Numbered from the stretch's first letter, positions 44,195 through 54,323 are shown. The stretch is 64,000 nucleotides of DNA from JAXMEQ01 sp046348225 (GCA_046348225.1 JAXMEQ010000007.1:62001-126000), one strand, 5' to 3'. Numbers and translations are program-made. The notes: generated by a model not told the origin, from the sequence alone.

Positions 44195-47100
44195 ATGGAA
44201 GCAGGAACCGATCTTGATCTGGCGGTGAACGACCTCGGGCCCCTGGCCTGGGTGCTGGATGAACTGCGCAAGTCGCTCGAGACAGCGTCCAGCGCACTGC
44301 GGCGATTCGTGCGCGATGCCGACCAGGCACGGGGCTCGGACCTCGGTTCGGTGGACGGTGGCCATCTGCGCATCGCCCGGCAGCAGTTGCACCAGGCCGT
44401 GGGCGCGCTGGAGATGGTGGGGCTGGCCGCGCCGGCCCACATGCTGCGGGCGATGGAAGCCGCTGCCCAGAAGTTCGTGGAGCGGCCCGAGCTGTGCAGT
44501 GAGGCTTCGGCCGCCAAGATTGAACGTGCCGGCTTCGCGCTGACGGACTACCTGGAGGCTGTGCTTCTGGGCAAGCCTGTGTCCGCAGTGGCGCTGTTTC
44601 CGCAGTACCGGGACGTGCAGGAGCTGGCTGGCGCCGACCGCGTGCATCCCGCAGACCTCTGGGCCTTTGAATGGCGCTGGACCGAGCCCGAGGTGGCCTT
44701 GCCGCAGGACGCTCTGGCCTATGACGCCACCACACGTTCGCGCATGGACCAGTCCGTCCTGAAGGTGGTCAAGAGCGGCGACGCCCAGGCGGCGCACGGT
44801 CTCGTCAACCTCAGCCTGGGGCTGGCGGCCGGGCAGACACCGCGACAGCCGCGCATTTTCTGGAAGATTGCCGCTGCATATTTCGAGGCCTTGTCGCTCG
44901 GACTGCTGAGCGCCGACCTGTATGTCAAACGCGCCGCCTCGCGCGTGTTGATGCAATATGCGGCGCTGGCCAAGGGCGAGTTCGGGGTGTCGGACCGGCT
45001 GGCGCAGGATCTGCTGTTCTTTTGCGCCATGGGCGCACCAGCGCGCGAATCGGACGCACCGGCCCTGGCGGCGGTGCGCCGGGCCTGGAACCTCGGACGC
45101 TTCAGTCCGGTGGACTACATGACGCCCCAGTTCGGCCGGTTTGACCCGGTGCTGCTGGCCCAGGCCCGCAAGCGCATCACGGCCGCCAAGGAAACCTGGT
45201 CGGCGCTGTCGGGCGGCGACGTCAACAAGCTCAAGGGCGTGGCAGACCAGTTCAGCCTGGTGACAGACTCCCTCGTGAAGCTGCATCCGGCCAGCGGCGG
45301 CCTGGCACAGGCCCTGAACAGTGCCATGGAAGCGACCGTGCGCTCCGGCCAGCCGCCTTCCACCGAGCTCGCCATGGAAGTGGCGACCGCCATCCTGTAC
45401 CTTGAGGCAGCGTTCGAAGACCTTGACCCGTCGGACACGCAGCTGGCCGCTCGCACCTCGCGCCTGGCCGAGCGCCTCGAGCATGTACGCGCCGGGGGAC
45501 AGCCCGAGGCCCTTGAGGCCTGGATGGAAGAGCTGTACCGCCGGGTCAGTGACCGGCAGACCATGGGCAGTGTGGTGGGGGAACTGCGCTCGACCCTGTC
45601 CGAGCTGGAAAAGCTGCTGGACCAGTTCTTCCGCAATCCGCAGGACAAGTCACCCTTGCGCGATGCGCCGACGCAGTTGTCGCAGATGCGGGGCGTGTTG
45701 TCGGTGCTTGGCCTGGACCAGGCTTCACAGGCCGTCTTGCGCATGCGTGACAGTGTCGAGCAGATCCTGGTGACCGAAATTGACGAGGCGAAGGCCCGCG
45801 CCGCCGGCACCTTTGACAAACTCGGCAACAACCTGGGCGCGCTTGGCTTCCTGATTGACATGCTGAGCTACCAGCCCGCGCTGGCAAAGAAGCTGTTTGC
45901 CTATGACGACAGTACGGGCGAGCTTCGGCCGCTGATGGGCCGTACCGCAGCGCCCGTCGCCGATCACAGCCTCGATGAACCGGCGGATGACTCGCTGTCC
46001 CAGGATGTCATGTCGGTGGTCAGTGGCGCCGGTGCCGGCGACGCGGGCGATGCGCTGTCGATGAAGCTCGACACCATTGCCACCCAGGCGGTGCTGGCAG
46101 AGCAGCCGGGCCTCGCGCATTCGGCACGCGAAGTCGCCGCGGCCATTTCGGCCCACGACGCCGGCGCGACGACGGCCGCACTGAGCAACCTTGCCGCCGC
46201 AGTGCAGCCGGTGTCGCCGGCACCCGCACCGGCGGCGGGCAGTGACGTGGACATTGAAGAGGATGACCTGCGCGACATCTTCCTGGAGGAAGCCCGCGAA
46301 GTGGTGCAAAACGGCCTGACGGCCATTGCGGCGCTGGACAGCGACCCCGGCAATCTGGGCGAGATGACCACGCTGCGCCGTGCGTTCCACACGCTCAAGG
46401 GCAGCTCCCGCATGGTGGGGCTTACCGAGTTCGGTGAAGCGGCATGGTCCATGGAGCAGTTGCTCAACACCTGGCTGGCAGACCAGAAGCCGGCAACCGA
46501 CGAACTGCGCAGCCTGAGTGGCGATGCCATGCGGGCGTTTGGTCGCTGGACTGAAGACATCGCCACGGGTGTTGACGCTGGCTGGAAGGCCGGCGTTTTC
46601 CGTGCGTCTGCCGAGGGGTTGCGGCTGGAGGGCCGCGTGGTACCGCTGGCCCTGCCGGAAGCGACCGTTGCGGTGGAAACGCTGCCCGCGGTACAACCAC
46701 TGCCCGCGGTGGACCCGCTGGCCAACCTGTTTGATGACCTCCCCGCCGTGGCAGCTACTGCCGAACCTGTGGCAACGCCTGGCCCGGCACCCTCGGCGGA
46801 GGTGGACCCGTTTGCCTTTGATCTCGGATCGGCCGACATCGAAGTGGCCGAGGCCGCGGCCATGCCGGGCTCGGACCTCGGCGCGGACTTCAATTTCGAC
46901 ATCCCGGCAGTGACCGACAGTCCGGCAGCGGTGGCTGCCACGCCCGCAGAGCCCGCCCCGGTGGCGGCGGTGGCCGACCTGCCCATGGAAATTGATGGCA
47001 TTGACTTTGACAGCCTGTCGGCTGTGTCGGGCATGGCTGAATCCGCGCCCGTCACCGCTGCCGTGCCGGAGCCCCTGCCGGACTTTGACCTGCCCGAGCT

Positions 47101-50100
47101 TACGGCGCCGGAACCGGCGCCCGTGGCCGAGCCCGCGGCGGTTGCAGCGGCGGCTGATGAACAGGTCAAGGTGATAGGCTCGCTGCGCATCGGCATTCCG
47201 CTTTACAACGTTTACCTCAATGAAGCCGACGAATGGATTCGCCGCCTCAGTACCGAGCTGACCGAATGGTCGCTGGAGCTCAACCAGCCGGTCCCGGACT
47301 CCACGGTGGGCTTGGCCCATGCGCTGGCCGGCAGTTCGGCCACTGTCGGCTTCCATGCGCTGTCGGAGATGGCGCGTGCGCTTGAAAATGCCCTGCTGCA
47401 GGCACAGCCGCAGTCGCGGGGCCTGCCGGCGCAAGCCGAGGCCTTCATGGCGGCCGCCGAAGACATCCGGCGCCTGCTGCACCAGTTTGCGGCGGGCTTC
47501 CTGAAGGAGCCTGATCCTCAGGTGTTGCAGGCGCTGCTGGCGCTCAAGGAGCTCGACATCCCGCCGGAACTGCTCGAAACGCCGGAGCCGCCCGAGCCCG
47601 TCGTCAGCGACCCGGATGTCTTCGACGTTCCCGATTTCTCGATGACTGCCGCGCTCGCGGGTGCGGCGGTCACTGACAAGCCCGTGGCGCCGGCTGAACT
47701 GCCGCCCGAGGTGCCCGCAGCAGCAATGCCGCCTGCGCAGGATCTGCCGGTGGCCGACTTGCCGCCCGTGGCGGCGCCTGCGGTGCAAACCCCGTTCGTC
47801 ATGGCCGAGCCGGCACCGCTGCAGCCTGCACCACCGCAGCGTGCAGCCGCGTTCCAGGACATTGGCGACGAAGACGACGACTTCGACGTCACCGATGCGA
47901 TCGACCAGGACCTCTTCCCGATCTTCGAAGAAGAGGCGGTTGAACTGATGCCGCAGCTCGGGGGTGCATTGCGCCAATGGGCCGCGCGCCCCGACAACCG
48001 CGGTGCCCGCGAGGAAGTGCTGCGTGCCCTGCACACGCTCAAGGGCAGCGCACGTCTGGCGGGTGCGTTGCGCCTGGGTGAAATGGCGCACCGCATGGAG
48101 TCCGAGATCGAGCAGCTCGACGCCGGACCGCAGGCGGGCGACCTCGAGCCCTTGCTGCACCGCTTTGACGGCCTGCAGGCGAACTTCGATACCTTGCGCG
48201 CCACCGGGGGCGTGTCGGCGCCCGTGGCGGACGCGTCGCCCGCCCACGCCGCCGCGGTCGAGCCTGCGGCGGTTGCCGACGCACCGGCACAGCGTGCGAT
48301 GGTGGCCCTGCCGGCGACCTCGGTGCTGGCGCCGATGCGTGCCGCCGCCAACCAGGCGGTGCGCGTGCGTTCGCAGCTGCTGGACCGCCTGGTCAATCAG
48401 GCCGGTGAAGTGATGATCACGCGCTCGCGCCTGGAGGCCGAGCTCAACCAGCTGCGCGGCTCGCTCAACGACCTGACCGGTAACCTGGACCGCTTGCGCT
48501 CGCAGCTGCGCGACATCGAGCTGCAGGCGGAGTCCCAGATGCAGTCACGGCTGGCACAGGCCAAGGACTCGGCCGCCGGCTTCGACCCGCTGGAGTTCGA
48601 CCGCTTCACCCGCGTGCAGGAACTCACGCGCATGATGGCCGAGTCGGTGAACGACGTGGCCACCGTGCAGCGCAACCTGCAGCGCACGGTGGAAGCCACC
48701 GAAGACGACCTGATCGCCCAGGCGCGCCAGACGCGCGAGCTGCAGCGTGACCTGCTGCGCACCCGCATGGTGGAGTTCGAGGGCATTTCCGACCGCCTGT
48801 ACCGGGTGGTGCGCCAGGCCGGCAAGGACGCCGGCAAGCAGGTGAAGCTCGACATCACCGGCGGCTCGATCGAAATGGACCGCGGCGTGCTGGACCGCAT
48901 GACGCCGGCGTTTGAACACCTGCTGCGCAACTGCGTGGCCCACGGCATTGAAGACCCGGCGCAGCGCATGCAGGCTGGCAAGGACCCGGTGGGCACCATC
49001 CTCATTGGCCTGCACCAGGAAGGCAACGACGTGTCAGTGGAATTCCGCGACGACGGCGCCGGCCTGAACGTGCCGCGCATCCGTGAAAAGGCATTGCAGC
49101 AGGGCCTGATCGCCCCGGATCAGGCGCTCAGTGATGCCGAAGCGGCCAACCTGATCTTCATGCCAGGCTTCTCGACCGCCACACAGGTGACCGAGCTGTC
49201 GGGCCGCGGCATCGGCATGGACGTGGTGCGCGCCGAAGTCAACGCGCTCGGCGGCCGGATCGAAACCACCACCGAAGCCGGCAGGGGCACCAACTTCAAG
49301 CTGGTGCTTCCGCTGACCACGGCGGTGACGCAGGTGGTGATGCTGCGCACGGGGAGCCTGTCGATTGGCGTTCCCGCCAACGTGGTTGAAATCGTGCGGC
49401 GCGCCACGGCGAAGGAGCTGCAGCAGGCCTACAACAGCGGCACCTTCGAGGTGGCGGGTGAGTCGCTGCCGTTCTACTGGTCGGGCGCCCTGCTGCAATC
49501 CTCGGCACGCAGCAATGAGCCGCAGGGCAAAACGCTGCCGGTGGTCATCTTCCGAAGCGCTGCGCAGCGCATTGCGGTGCACGTGGACGAAGTGCTGGGC
49601 AACCAGGAAGTGGTGGTGAAGAACCTCGGGCCGCAGCTGGCACGCCTGCCCGGCCTGGCCGGCATGACGGTGTTGGCGTCTGGTGCCGTGGTGCTGATCT
49701 ACAACCCGGTGGCACTGAGCACCGTGTACGGCGAGCAGGCCCGCCGCCTGAGCGCCGACGAGGCGCAGCCCGAGATGCTGGAGCAGGCCGGTGGGGTGCT
49801 GGCCGAGCCTGGCCAGGCCCTGGCGCCGGTCCAGCCGGTGATGGCCGCGCCACCGCAGATTCCGCTGGTGATGGTGGTGGACGATTCCATCACCGTGCGC
49901 CGCGTGACACAGCGCCTGCTGCAGCGCGAAGGCTACCGGGTCGTGCTGGCCGCCGATGGACTGCAGGCACTGGAGCGCCTGGCCGACGAACTGCCCACCG
50001 TGGTGCTGTCCGACATTGAAATGCCGCGTATGGACGGCTTTGACCTGGCCCGCAACATCCGTGGCGACGAGCGCCTCAAGCACCTGCCCATCATCATGAT

Positions 50101-50236
50101 CACCTCGCGCATTGCTGAAAAGCACCGGGAGCACGCGATGGAGCTGGGCGTCAACAACTACCTTGGCAAGCCGTACTCGGAAGAGGAGTTGTTGAGTCTG
50201 GTGCGTCACTACTGTGGCACCGAGGTTGCAGCCTGA
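44195..50236 (+). CDS. chpA: hybrid CheA-type histidine kinase ChpA/PilL
   Basis: A 2013-residue chemotaxis kinase controlling type IV pili. The N-terminal 650 residues are helical with an FimL-like Hpt relative. Three histidine phosphotransfer sites are clear: H732 (HTLKGSSRM), H1042 (AHALAGSSATV) and H1280 (HTLKGSARL), separated by Ala/Pro/Val-rich linkers. The CheA dimerisation domain begins near 1390, the ATPase has N1579 (LLRNCVAHGIEDP) and GRGIGMDVV, a CheW-like domain follows, and a receiver domain ends the protein with D1940 (VLSDIEMPRMDG). In Pseudomonas ChpA phosphorylates PilG and PilH. Confidence 0.93.
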   Translation: MEAGTDLDLAVNDLGPLAWVLDELRKSLETASSALRRFVRDADQARGSDLGSVDGGHLRIARQQLHQAVGALEMVGLAAPAHMLRAMEAAAQKFVERPELCSEASAAKIERAGFALTDYLEAVLLGKPVSAVALFPQYRDVQELAGADRVHPADLWAFEWRWTEPEVALPQDALAYDATTRSRMDQSVLKVVKSGDAQAAHGLVNLSLGLAAGQTPRQPRIFWKIAAAYFEALSLGLLSADLYVKRAASRVLMQYAALAKGEFGVSDRLAQDLLFFCAMGAPARESDAPALAAVRRAWNLGRFSPVDYMTPQFGRFDPVLLAQARKRITAAKETWSALSGGDVNKLKGVADQFSLVTDSLVKLHPASGGLAQALNSAMEATVRSGQPPSTELAMEVATAILYLEAAFEDLDPSDTQLAARTSRLAERLEHVRAGGQPEALEAWMEELYRRVSDRQTMGSVVGELRSTLSELEKLLDQFFRNPQDKSPLRDAPTQLSQMRGVLSVLGLDQASQAVLRMRDSVEQILVTEIDEAKARAAGTFDKLGNNLGALGFLIDMLSYQPALAKKLFAYDDSTGELRPLMGRTAAPVADHSLDEPADDSLSQDVMSVVSGAGAGDAGDALSMKLDTIATQAVLAEQPGLAHSAREVAAAISAHDAGATTAALSNLAAAVQPVSPAPAPAAGSDVDIEEDDLRDIFLEEAREVVQNGLTAIAALDSDPGNLGEMTTLRRAFHTLKGSSRMVGLTEFGEAAWSMEQLLNTWLADQKPATDELRSLSGDAMRAFGRWTEDIATGVDAGWKAGVFRASAEGLRLEGRVVPLALPEATVAVETLPAVQPLPAVDPLANLFDDLPAVAATAEPVATPGPAPSAEVDPFAFDLGSADIEVAEAAAMPGSDLGADFNFDIPAVTDSPAAVAATPAEPAPVAAVADLPMEIDGIDFDSLSAVSGMAESAPVTAAVPEPLPDFDLPELTAPEPAPVAEPAAVAAAADEQVKVIGSLRIGIPLYNVYLNEADEWIRRLSTELTEWSLELNQPVPDSTVGLAHALAGSSATVGFHALSEMARALENALLQAQPQSRGLPAQAEAFMAAAEDIRRLLHQFAAGFLKEPDPQVLQALLALKELDIPPELLETPEPPEPVVSDPDVFDVPDFSMTAALAGAAVTDKPVAPAELPPEVPAAAMPPAQDLPVADLPPVAAPAVQTPFVMAEPAPLQPAPPQRAAAFQDIGDEDDDFDVTDAIDQDLFPIFEEEAVELMPQLGGALRQWAARPDNRGAREEVLRALHTLKGSARLAGALRLGEMAHRMESEIEQLDAGPQAGDLEPLLHRFDGLQANFDTLRATGGVSAPVADASPAHAAAVEPAAVADAPAQRAMVALPATSVLAPMRAAANQAVRVRSQLLDRLVNQAGEVMITRSRLEAELNQLRGSLNDLTGNLDRLRSQLRDIELQAESQMQSRLAQAKDSAAGFDPLEFDRFTRVQELTRMMAESVNDVATVQRNLQRTVEATEDDLIAQARQTRELQRDLLRTRMVEFEGISDRLYRVVRQAGKDAGKQVKLDITGGSIEMDRGVLDRMTPAFEHLLRNCVAHGIEDPAQRMQAGKDPVGTILIGLHQEGNDVSVEFRDDGAGLNVPRIREKALQQGLIAPDQALSDAEAANLIFMPGFSTATQVTELSGRGIGMDVVRAEVNALGGRIETTTEAGRGTNFKLVLPLTTAVTQVVMLRTGSLSIGVPANVVEIVRRATAKELQQAYNSGTFEVAGESLPFYWSGALLQSSARSNEPQGKTLPVVIFRSAAQRIAVHVDEVLGNQEVVVKNLGPQLARLPGLAGMTVLASGAVVLIYNPVALSTVYGEQARRLSADEAQPEMLEQAGGVLAEPGQALAPVQPVMAAPPQIPLVMVVDDSITVRRVTQRLLQREGYRVVLAADGLQALERLADELPTVVLSDIEMPRMDGFDLARNIRGDERLKHLPIIMITSRIAEKHREHAMELGVNNYLGKPYSEEELLSLVRHYCGTEVAA

Positions 50237-50238
50237 TC

Positions 50239-50291
50239 GGGCTGTAACCCGCACCAATACTGCGTGAGGCGCTACGGTTTTTGTAGCAATT
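50239..50291. repeat. dispersed palindromic repeat, copy 6
   Basis: GGGCTGTAACCCGCACC, AATACTGCGTGAGGC, degenerate stem GCTACGGTTTTTGTAGC and AATTCGGG. It lies between convergent chpA and phr; the phr stop TAG (50274-50272) and last five codons are inside it. Confidence 0.75.
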
Positions 50292-51777
50292 CGGGTGTCT
50301 TCCTCACAACGGCATAGCGCTGGAGCGTGCGCTCGCGCGCCTCGTCATGGCGCACCACGCGGTGCGGGTAGGTCTTGCCCAGCGCCACACCGGCGGCCAT
50401 CAGCTCCATCGGCTTCGCGTCCCAGGGCGCATGCAGCGCGGCGTCGGGCAGCCTGGCCAGTTCGGGCAGGTAGCGGCGGATGAACTTGCCCTGGGCGTCG
50501 AACTTCTCGCTCTGGCTGGTCGGGTTGAAGATGCGGAAGTACGGCTGCGCGTCACAGCCGCTGGAGCTCGCCCATTGCCAGCCCCCGTTGTTGGCGGACA
50601 GGTCGAAGTCGTTGAGCTTGAGCGCGAAGTACCGCTCGCCCCAGCGCCAGTCCAGCCCGAGGTCCTTGCACAGGAAGCTGGCCACCACCATGCGCAGGCG
50701 GTTGTGCATGTAGCCGGTCTGGTTGATCTGGGCCATCGCGGCGTCCACGATCGGGTAGCCGGTGCGGCCCTCGCACCAGGCCTTGAACAGCGCCTCGGCC
50801 TCCTCACCCTGTTCCCAGGCGATTGCGTCGTATTCGGGCTTGAAGCTGCGGCTCTGGCCATCCGGTGCGTTGGCCACATGCGGAAAGTTGGCCAGGATCT
50901 GGAAGTAAAAGTCGCGCCAGATCAGCTCGCCCAGCCACACCGCGGCCCCGGCGTTGCCCTGCAGCGCCAGCGGGTGGGCCCGCGCCGCGAGCTGACGCAC
51001 CGACACCGTGCCAAAACGCAGGTGCACGCTCAGGTAGCTCGGCCCCTTGACGGCGGGGAAGTTGCGCGTGTCTTCATAGCGGTCGATGCGTTCCAGGAAC
51101 TCGTCGAACAGCCGCTGGCCACCACGGGCACCGGTGGGAATCTTCAGCGCCGCCAGGTTGGTCGGTGCAAAGCCGATGTCCTCCAGCGTGGGCACCGGCT
51201 GGCGCAGCGCCTCGGGCCGCGGCGCCAGTGCCTGCTGGTAGCGGGCCACCGGGTAGGGCTTGAGGTAGAACGCATCCGCCTTCTTGAGCCAGGCATTCTT
51301 GTAGGGCGTGAACACGCCATAGGGCTTGCCGGCATGCGTCAGCAGTTCGTCGCGCTCGAAGATCACCTGGTCCTTGGCGGTGTGAAAGGCCACGCCGGCG
51401 GCGGCCAGCGCGTCGCGTACTTGTGCGTCGCGCGCCAGGGCCTGCGGCTCGTAGTCGTGGTTGGTGAACACGGCCTGTACGCCGAGTTCGTGCGCCAGCC
51501 GCGGCAGCTCGTCGGCCGCCCAAGCGTGGCGAACGATCAGCCCGCCGCCGGCGTGACCGCAGCGCGCGCGCAGGTCGGCGTCGAGCTCCACCAGCGATTC
51601 ACGGATGAACTCCACGCGCCGGTCCTCGCGCGGCAGGGCGTCCAGGATGCTGCGGTCAAACACAAACACGCAGTGCACCTGGGCGCAGGCCTTCAGCGCC
51701 TGGTACAGCGCGGCGTTGTCGTCGCAGCGCAGGTCGCGGCGGAACCACATCAGGCCGCTGGGGTAAGTCTTGTCCAT
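50272..51777 (-). CDS. phr: deoxyribodipyrimidine photolyase
   Basis: A 501-residue light-driven DNA repair enzyme that splits cyclobutane pyrimidine dimers. The N-terminal antenna domain (about 8-135) starts LMWFRRDLRCDDNAAL. The FAD-binding helical domain carries LSVHLRFGTVSVRQL, GRTGYPIVDAAMAQ, TGYMHNRLRMVVASFLCKDL and WASSSGCDAQPYFRIFNP, the class I CPD photolyase pattern. The last five codons and the stop fall in a dispersed repeat. The start at MDKTYPS is preferred over upstream Met codons, which lie in an Arg/Pro-rich stretch. Confidence 0.94.
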   Translation of the reverse strand: MDKTYPSGLMWFRRDLRCDDNAALYQALKACAQVHCVFVFDRSILDALPREDRRVEFIRESLVELDADLRARCGHAGGGLIVRHAWAADELPRLAHELGVQAVFTNHDYEPQALARDAQVRDALAAAGVAFHTAKDQVIFERDELLTHAGKPYGVFTPYKNAWLKKADAFYLKPYPVARYQQALAPRPEALRQPVPTLEDIGFAPTNLAALKIPTGARGGQRLFDEFLERIDRYEDTRNFPAVKGPSYLSVHLRFGTVSVRQLAARAHPLALQGNAGAAVWLGELIWRDFYFQILANFPHVANAPDGQSRSFKPEYDAIAWEQGEEAEALFKAWCEGRTGYPIVDAAMAQINQTGYMHNRLRMVVASFLCKDLGLDWRWGERYFALKLNDFDLSANNGGWQWASSSGCDAQPYFRIFNPTSQSEKFDAQGKFIRRYLPELARLPDAALHAPWDAKPMELMAAGVALGKTYPHRVVRHDEARERTLQRYAVVRKTPELLQKP

Positions 51778-51829
51778 GGGAATCATCCGTCGCCGGTGCG
51801 CGCCCGGCGGGCGAGCGTAAAATCGCGGC

Positions 51830-52429
51830 ATGCCACCGGATTCTGCCCCCATCAACCTGACGCATCACTTCCTGATTGCGATGCCCGGGCTGGAGGATGA
51901 GGCTTTTGCCAATAGCGTGGTTTACCTGTGCGAGCATAGCGAGCGCGGCGCGCTCGGGCTGGTGATCAACAAACCCAGCGACATCAATCTCAAGAGCCTG
52001 TTTGACAAGGTCGAGCTGCCGCTGCGGCGCGACGACCTGTCGCACACCCCGGTGTTCCAGGGCGGCCCGGTGCAGACCGAGCGCGGTTTTGTGCTGCACG
52101 AGCCGATTTTTGCCGGTGACGCTGCACCCAATGAGTCGGTGTATGCGTCCACCATGACCATCCCCGGAGGGCTGGAAATGACGACGTCCAAGGACGTGCT
52201 GGAGGCCCTGTCCACCGGTGCCGGCCCGCGCAAGGTGCTGGTGTCGCTGGGCTATTCGGCGTGGGGCGAGGGCCAGCTGGAATCCGAGCTGGCCGAGAAC
52301 AGCTGGCTGACCGTAGGCGCCGACCCGGCCGTGATCTTTGACACACCGGTCGAGCAGCGCTACGCGCGCGCGCTCAAGCTGCTGGGCCTGGAAGCCTGGA
52401 TGCTGTCGCCCGATGCGGGGCACGCCTGA
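51830..52429 (+). CDS. yqgE: YqgE/AlgH family protein
   Basis: A 199-residue protein of the UPF0301 family, with LTHHFLIAMPGLED at the N-terminus, GALGLVINKP, VFQGGPVQTERGFVLH and LGYSAWGEGQLESEL. The biochemical role is unknown; members often precede ruvX, as here (TGATG overlap). It diverges from phr with a 52-base gap that should hold both promoters. Confidence 0.93.
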   Translation: MPPDSAPINLTHHFLIAMPGLEDEAFANSVVYLCEHSERGALGLVINKPSDINLKSLFDKVELPLRRDDLSHTPVFQGGPVQTERGFVLHEPIFAGDAAPNESVYASTMTIPGGLEMTTSKDVLEALSTGAGPRKVLVSLGYSAWGEGQLESELAENSWLTVGADPAVIFDTPVEQRYARALKLLGLEAWMLSPDAGHA

Positions 52430-52842
52430 TGGGCACGCCCGTGCTCGACGTCCCCCTTCACCTCCAGACTTTTCTAGCTTTTGACTTTGGCCTGAAGCGC
52501 ACCGGCGTGGCCAGCGGCAACCGTCTGTTGCGCAGCGCCGAGCCGCGCGGCACCGTCCGCGCCGAGGGCGACGCACGCTGGCCGCTGCTGGAAAAGCACA
52601 TCCGCGACTGGCAGCCCGACGCACTGGTGGTGGGCGTGCCCTTTCACCCTGACGGTGCCAGCCACGACAATACGCAGCGCGCGCGCCGCTTTGCGCGCCA
52701 GCTGCACGGGCGCTTCGGCCTGCCGGTGTTCGAGGTGGACGAGCGCTACAGCACCACCGAGGCGCTGGAGGCGGGTGCCCGCGACGCCGATGCCGCGGCC
52801 GCCTGCATCATTCTTGAACAGTTCTTGAGGAGCCTGCCATGA
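52429..52842 (+). CDS. ruvX: RNase H-fold nuclease RuvX (YqgF)
   Basis: A 137-residue protein with the RNase H-like fold. Acidic residues of the active site are visible as LAFDFGLKRTGVA (first Asp), VDERYSTTEA and the C-terminal DADAAAACIIL. Bacterial YqgF matures the 16S rRNA 5' end and was proposed as a Holliday junction resolvase. It has an N-terminal extension of about 12 residues over the shortest homologues. It overlaps yqgE and pyrR by 1 and 4 bases. Confidence 0.93.
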   Translation: MGTPVLDVPLHLQTFLAFDFGLKRTGVASGNRLLRSAEPRGTVRAEGDARWPLLEKHIRDWQPDALVVGVPFHPDGASHDNTQRARRFARQLHGRFGLPVFEVDERYSTTEALEAGARDADAAAACIILEQFLRSLP

Positions 52843-53354
52843 CCAGTCTCGTGCTTGACGCCGAGGCCCTGTACCGCGAACTGCTGCGCGGGGTGAAGGC
52901 ACTGCGTGCCACCGGCGACGCCCGGCTCGTGGGCGTCACCTCCGGCGGCGCCTGGCTGGCCGAGCGGCTGCAGAAAGACCTGGGCTTGCCCGGCAGCGCG
53001 GGCGTGATTTCATCGGCCATGCACCGCGACGACTTCTCGCGCCGCGGCCTGGCCGCTGCCGCCCAGCAGACCCAGCTGGACTTTGACGTGAACGGCACGC
53101 ACGTGATCCTGCTGGACGACGTGCTGTACACCGGCCGCACCATCCGCGCCGTGCTCAACGAGCTGTTTGACTACGGCCGCCCCGCCAGCGTGCGGCTGGC
53201 CGTGCTGGTGGACCGCGGCGGACGCGAGCTGCCGGTGGAAGCCGACTTTGCCGCCGCCCGCGTGGCGCTGCCGGCCGGCCAGTCGCTGGCGCTGGCGCGC
53301 AGTGCGGACGGCCGCTTCAGCTTCCAGGTGGAACAGAAATCCGAGGACGCCTGA
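52839..53354 (+). CDS. pyrR: pyrimidine operon regulator/uracil phosphoribosyltransferase PyrR
   Basis: A 171-residue phosphoribosyltransferase-fold protein. The PRPP-binding loop is HVILLDDVLYTGRTIRA (about 88-104), and VTSGGAWLAERL, MHRDDFSRRG and the C-terminal VDRGGRELP match PyrR. It can make UMP from uracil. RNA-binding attenuation is known in Bacillus; no antiterminator leader is visible here because the gene is fused into the ruvX-pyrR-pyrB run. Confidence 0.9.
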   Translation: MTSLVLDAEALYRELLRGVKALRATGDARLVGVTSGGAWLAERLQKDLGLPGSAGVISSAMHRDDFSRRGLAAAAQQTQLDFDVNGTHVILLDDVLYTGRTIRAVLNELFDYGRPASVRLAVLVDRGGRELPVEADFAAARVALPAGQSLALARSADGRFSFQVEQKSEDA

Positions 53355-53356
53355 CC

Positions 53357-54319
53357 ATGCTCTACAAACGCAACCCCCAGCTCAACAAGAACGGTGAACT
53401 CATTCACCTGCTGTCCATTGAAGGGCTGCCCAAAGACATCGTCACCCACATCCTGGACACCGCCGCCAACTTTGTGAGCGTGAACGACCGTGAAGTGAAG
53501 AAGGTGCCGCTGCTGCGCGGCAAGAGCGTGTTCAACCTGTTCTTCGAGAACAGCACCCGCACCCGCACCACCTTCGAGATTGCGGCCACGCGTCTGAGCG
53601 CCGACGTGATCAACCTTGACATCGCGCGCAGCTCTGCCGCCAAGGGCGAGAGCCTGCTGGACACCATCGCCAACCTGAGCGCGATGGCCGCCGACCTGTT
53701 TGTGGTGCGCCACAGCGAAAGCGGCGCGCCCTACCTGATTGCCCAGCATGTGGCGCCCCATGTGCACGTGATCAACGCCGGCGACGGGCGCCATGCGCAC
53801 CCGACGCAGGGGCTGCTAGACATGTACACCATCCGGCACTACAAGAAGGATTTTTCCAACCTCACCGTGGCCATCGTGGGCGACGTGCTGCACTCGCGCG
53901 TGGCCCGCTCCGACATCCACGCGCTGACCACCCTGGGCTGTGCCGAGGTGCGGGTGGTGGGCCCCAAGACGCTGGTGCCTGGCGACATGGCGCAGATGGG
54001 TGTGCGGGTGTGCCACACACTGGAAGAGGGCATCAAGGGCTGCGACGTGGTGATCATGCTGCGGCTGCAAAACGAGCGCATGAGCGGCGCGCTGCTGCCC
54101 AGCAGCCAGGAGTTCTTCAAGAGCTTCGGTTTGACGCCCGAGAAGCTGCAGCTGGCCAAGCCCGACGCCATCGTCATGCACCCGGGCCCCATCAACCGTG
54201 GGGTGGAGATTGACTCTGCCGTGGTGGACGGCAAGCAGAGCGTGATCCTGCCGCAGGTCACCTTCGGCATCGCGGTGCGCATGGCCGTGATGGGCATCGT
54301 CGCGGGGAACGAGGCATAA
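53357..54319 (+). CDS. pyrB: aspartate carbamoyltransferase catalytic subunit
   Basis: A 320-residue ATCase making carbamoyl-aspartate. The carbamoyl-phosphate loop is FFENSTRTRTTFEIA, with the HPTQGLLDM, GDVLHSRVARSD and MHPGPINRGVE motifs in order. It has the DHO-like partner gene 4 bases downstream and no pyrI regulatory subunit, so it should form the PyrB-PyrC' dodecamer known from Pseudomonas rather than the E. coli enzyme. Confidence 0.96.
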   Translation: MLYKRNPQLNKNGELIHLLSIEGLPKDIVTHILDTAANFVSVNDREVKKVPLLRGKSVFNLFFENSTRTRTTFEIAATRLSADVINLDIARSSAAKGESLLDTIANLSAMAADLFVVRHSESGAPYLIAQHVAPHVHVINAGDGRHAHPTQGLLDMYTIRHYKKDFSNLTVAIVGDVLHSRVARSDIHALTTLGCAEVRVVGPKTLVPGDMAQMGVRVCHTLEEGIKGCDVVIMLRLQNERMSGALLPSSQEFFKSFGLTPEKLQLAKPDAIVMHPGPINRGVEIDSAVVDGKQSVILPQVTFGIAVRMAVMGIVAGNEA

Positions 54320-54323
54320 CACC

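Noticed and set aside
50472..52500. TTTTCTAGCTTTTGAC near 52470 as a repeat copy in ruvX.
   Set aside because: It has no inverted stem and no flank similarity; simply A+T-rich codons.
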